Below, in pieces: positions 19,017 to 19,737 of a DNA stretch of 19,737 bases (position 1 is its first letter; each line of letters starts with the position of its first letter). Below the pieces are notes generated by a model. It was not told the DNA's origin, searched no databases, and saw nothing but the letters and a program-made list of their open reading frames with translations. Location of the stretch: assembly GCA_005889515.1 (NCBI GenBank), contig VBHE01000172.1:7720-27456 (forward strand), read 5' to 3'. This DNA comes from Chloroflexota bacterium. GTDB lineage: Bacteria; Chloroflexota; Dormibacteria; Aeolococcales; Aeolococcaceae. The translations under genes and the position numbers were made by a program.

Positions 19017-19737
19017 CTAGGCGGGGACGCCGCGGATCGGGCGTCCGGGAAATGCGTCGAGGACCAGGGCGCCGTCGCGGACGACCGCCTGGCCCGCCAC
19101 GAGGAGATGGCGCACGCCGCGCGAGGGACGGACCGGGTCGGCGTAGGTCGCCTCCTCGCCGATCGCGGTGGGATCGAGGACGACGAGGTCGGCGTCCGCC
19201 CCGGGCGCCAGCCGTCCCTTGGTGCGAATGCCCGGAGCGACCTCGGCCACGACCTGCGCCGGCAGCAGGCTGCAGCGCCGGAACGCCTCGACCCACGACC
19301 AGGCACCGGCCTCACGGACCATCGTCCGCAACGACTTGGCGAAGGTGCCGGCGGTGCGCGGATGGGTGACGGTGCCCGGCGGCAGCGGCCACTCGTCCAG
19401 GTCGGCGCCACGGGGAGGCATGGGGGGCATCGCGTCGCTGGCGACGATCGTGTCCGGAAAGAGCAGGGAACGGCGCAGCAGGATCGCGTCCGCGGGATCG
19501 CTCTCGTCGAGGAAGTCGATGATCGCGACGCCTCCGGGATCGGTGGTGCGAAGCTCTCGAAGACGGTCGGCGTCGGCGACACGCTCCCCGGTGGGGAGGT
19601 AGGTGATCGCGTGCGGAGTGATGCCCCACGCCGGCAGGCGGTCGGGGTCGAGGAAGAAGGCGCCGATGCCGGTGCTGCCGGAGCCGAAGGGGTAGGCCTC
19701 GACGGAGACACGGGAGCCCTCGGCGCGGGTCCGCTCG
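19017..19737 (-). CDS. Amidohydrolase, N-acyl-D-glutamate deacylase-like, C-terminal part (runs off the right edge)
   Basis: About 239 C-terminal residues are visible by hand translation from the right edge. They begin VSVEAYPFGSGSTGIGAFF and continue ITYLPTGERVADADRLRELR, IIDFLDESDPADAILLRRSL, then LFPDTIVASDAMPPMPPRG. The last of these has the metal-site Asp of the amidohydrolase superfamily. The final part, KGRLAPGADADLVVLDP with VAGQAVVRDG, is the typical C-terminal beta-sandwich. EAYPFGSGST and the ASDAMP block recall D-glutamate or D-amino-acid deacylases. Such enzymes remove N-acyl groups from D-amino acids in peptidoglycan or peptide turnover. The N-terminal metal ligands lie outside the window. 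A GNAT remnant follows three bases later. Confidence 0.78.
   Translation of the reverse strand, partial: ERTRAEGSRVSVEAYPFGSGSTGIGAFFLDPDRLPAWGITPHAITYLPTGERVADADRLRELRTTDPGGVAIIDFLDESDPADAILLRRSLLFPDTIVASDAMPPMPPRGADLDEWPLPPGTVTHPRTAGTFAKSLRTMVREAGAWSWVEAFRRCSLLPAQVVAEVAPGIRTKGRLAPGADADLVVLDPTAIGEEATYADPVRPSRGVRHLLVAGQAVVRDGALVLDAFPGRPIRGVPA

Noticed and set aside
1..19737. CRISPR arrays, tRNA or rRNA genes, insertion sequences
   Set aside because: No regularly spaced long repeats, no tRNA-like cloverleaf and no transposase or terminal inverted repeats were recognised by eye on either strand.

Overview
The window is about 19.7 kb of very GC-rich bacterial chromosome. Two genes belong to F420-linked families (a Ddn-type deazaflavin oxidoreductase and an LLM-class flavin/F420 oxidoreductase). 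Several genes appear to be leaderless, with a TANNNT -10 box six or seven bases before a GTG or ATG start. These traits fit an actinobacterial or Chloroflexota/Dormibacterota-like soil organism. No rRNA or tRNA marker is present, so this placement is an inference.

Layout. 1-635 (-) is the N-terminus of a multi-pass membrane sensor that runs off the left edge. 736-1918 (+) is an intracellular polyhydroxyalkanoate (PHA) depolymerase followed by a small helical protein that may be a phasin. 1928-2449 (-) is a GNAT acetyltransferase. 2546-5728 is a cell-envelope block: an Asp-box/BNR lipoprotein, a secreted Cys-containing protein, a 35-residue membrane peptide, and two surface proteins anchored at both ends by membrane segments. 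5923-7617 (+) is an FtsH-type membrane AAA+ metalloprotease with an unusually small external loop.

7659-12848 (+) is the metabolic core: a five-gene, tightly coupled operon in the order molybdopterin subunit, crotonase, FAD subunit, 2Fe-2S subunit, crotonase. The large subunit lacks the form I CO dehydrogenase active-site loop, so this is a xanthine-oxidase-family hydroxylase of unknown substrate. The embedded crotonases suggest a CoA-thioester pathway. The first crotonase carries an out-of-frame deletion, and the FAD subunit appears to start at CTG.

12850-14735 is a regulatory stretch: palindromic operator-like sites, an intrinsic terminator and a possible small transcript lie at the 3' end of a helix-turn-helix gene. 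Next come a receiver-like protein that has lost its phosphorylation residues and an ABC-type ATPase that has lost its catalytic glutamate.

14739-19737 holds a Ddn-like F420 protein (-), a GATase1-AraC regulator (+) followed by a broken DJ-1/PfpI pseudogene, a small zinc-ribbon protein, an LLM-class oxidoreductase, a frameshifted arsenate reductase (-), a second small CxxC protein (-), a truncated GNAT fragment (-) and the C-terminal part of an N-acyl-D-glutamate deacylase-like amidohydrolase (-).

Three genes (crotonase 1, DJ-1, ArsC) each carry one short deletion of 3n+1 bases, and the helix-turn-helix gene would regain a proper stop with the same phase shift. This is either unusual gene decay or a recurrent sequencing or assembly error, and it should be settled before the gene losses are interpreted.
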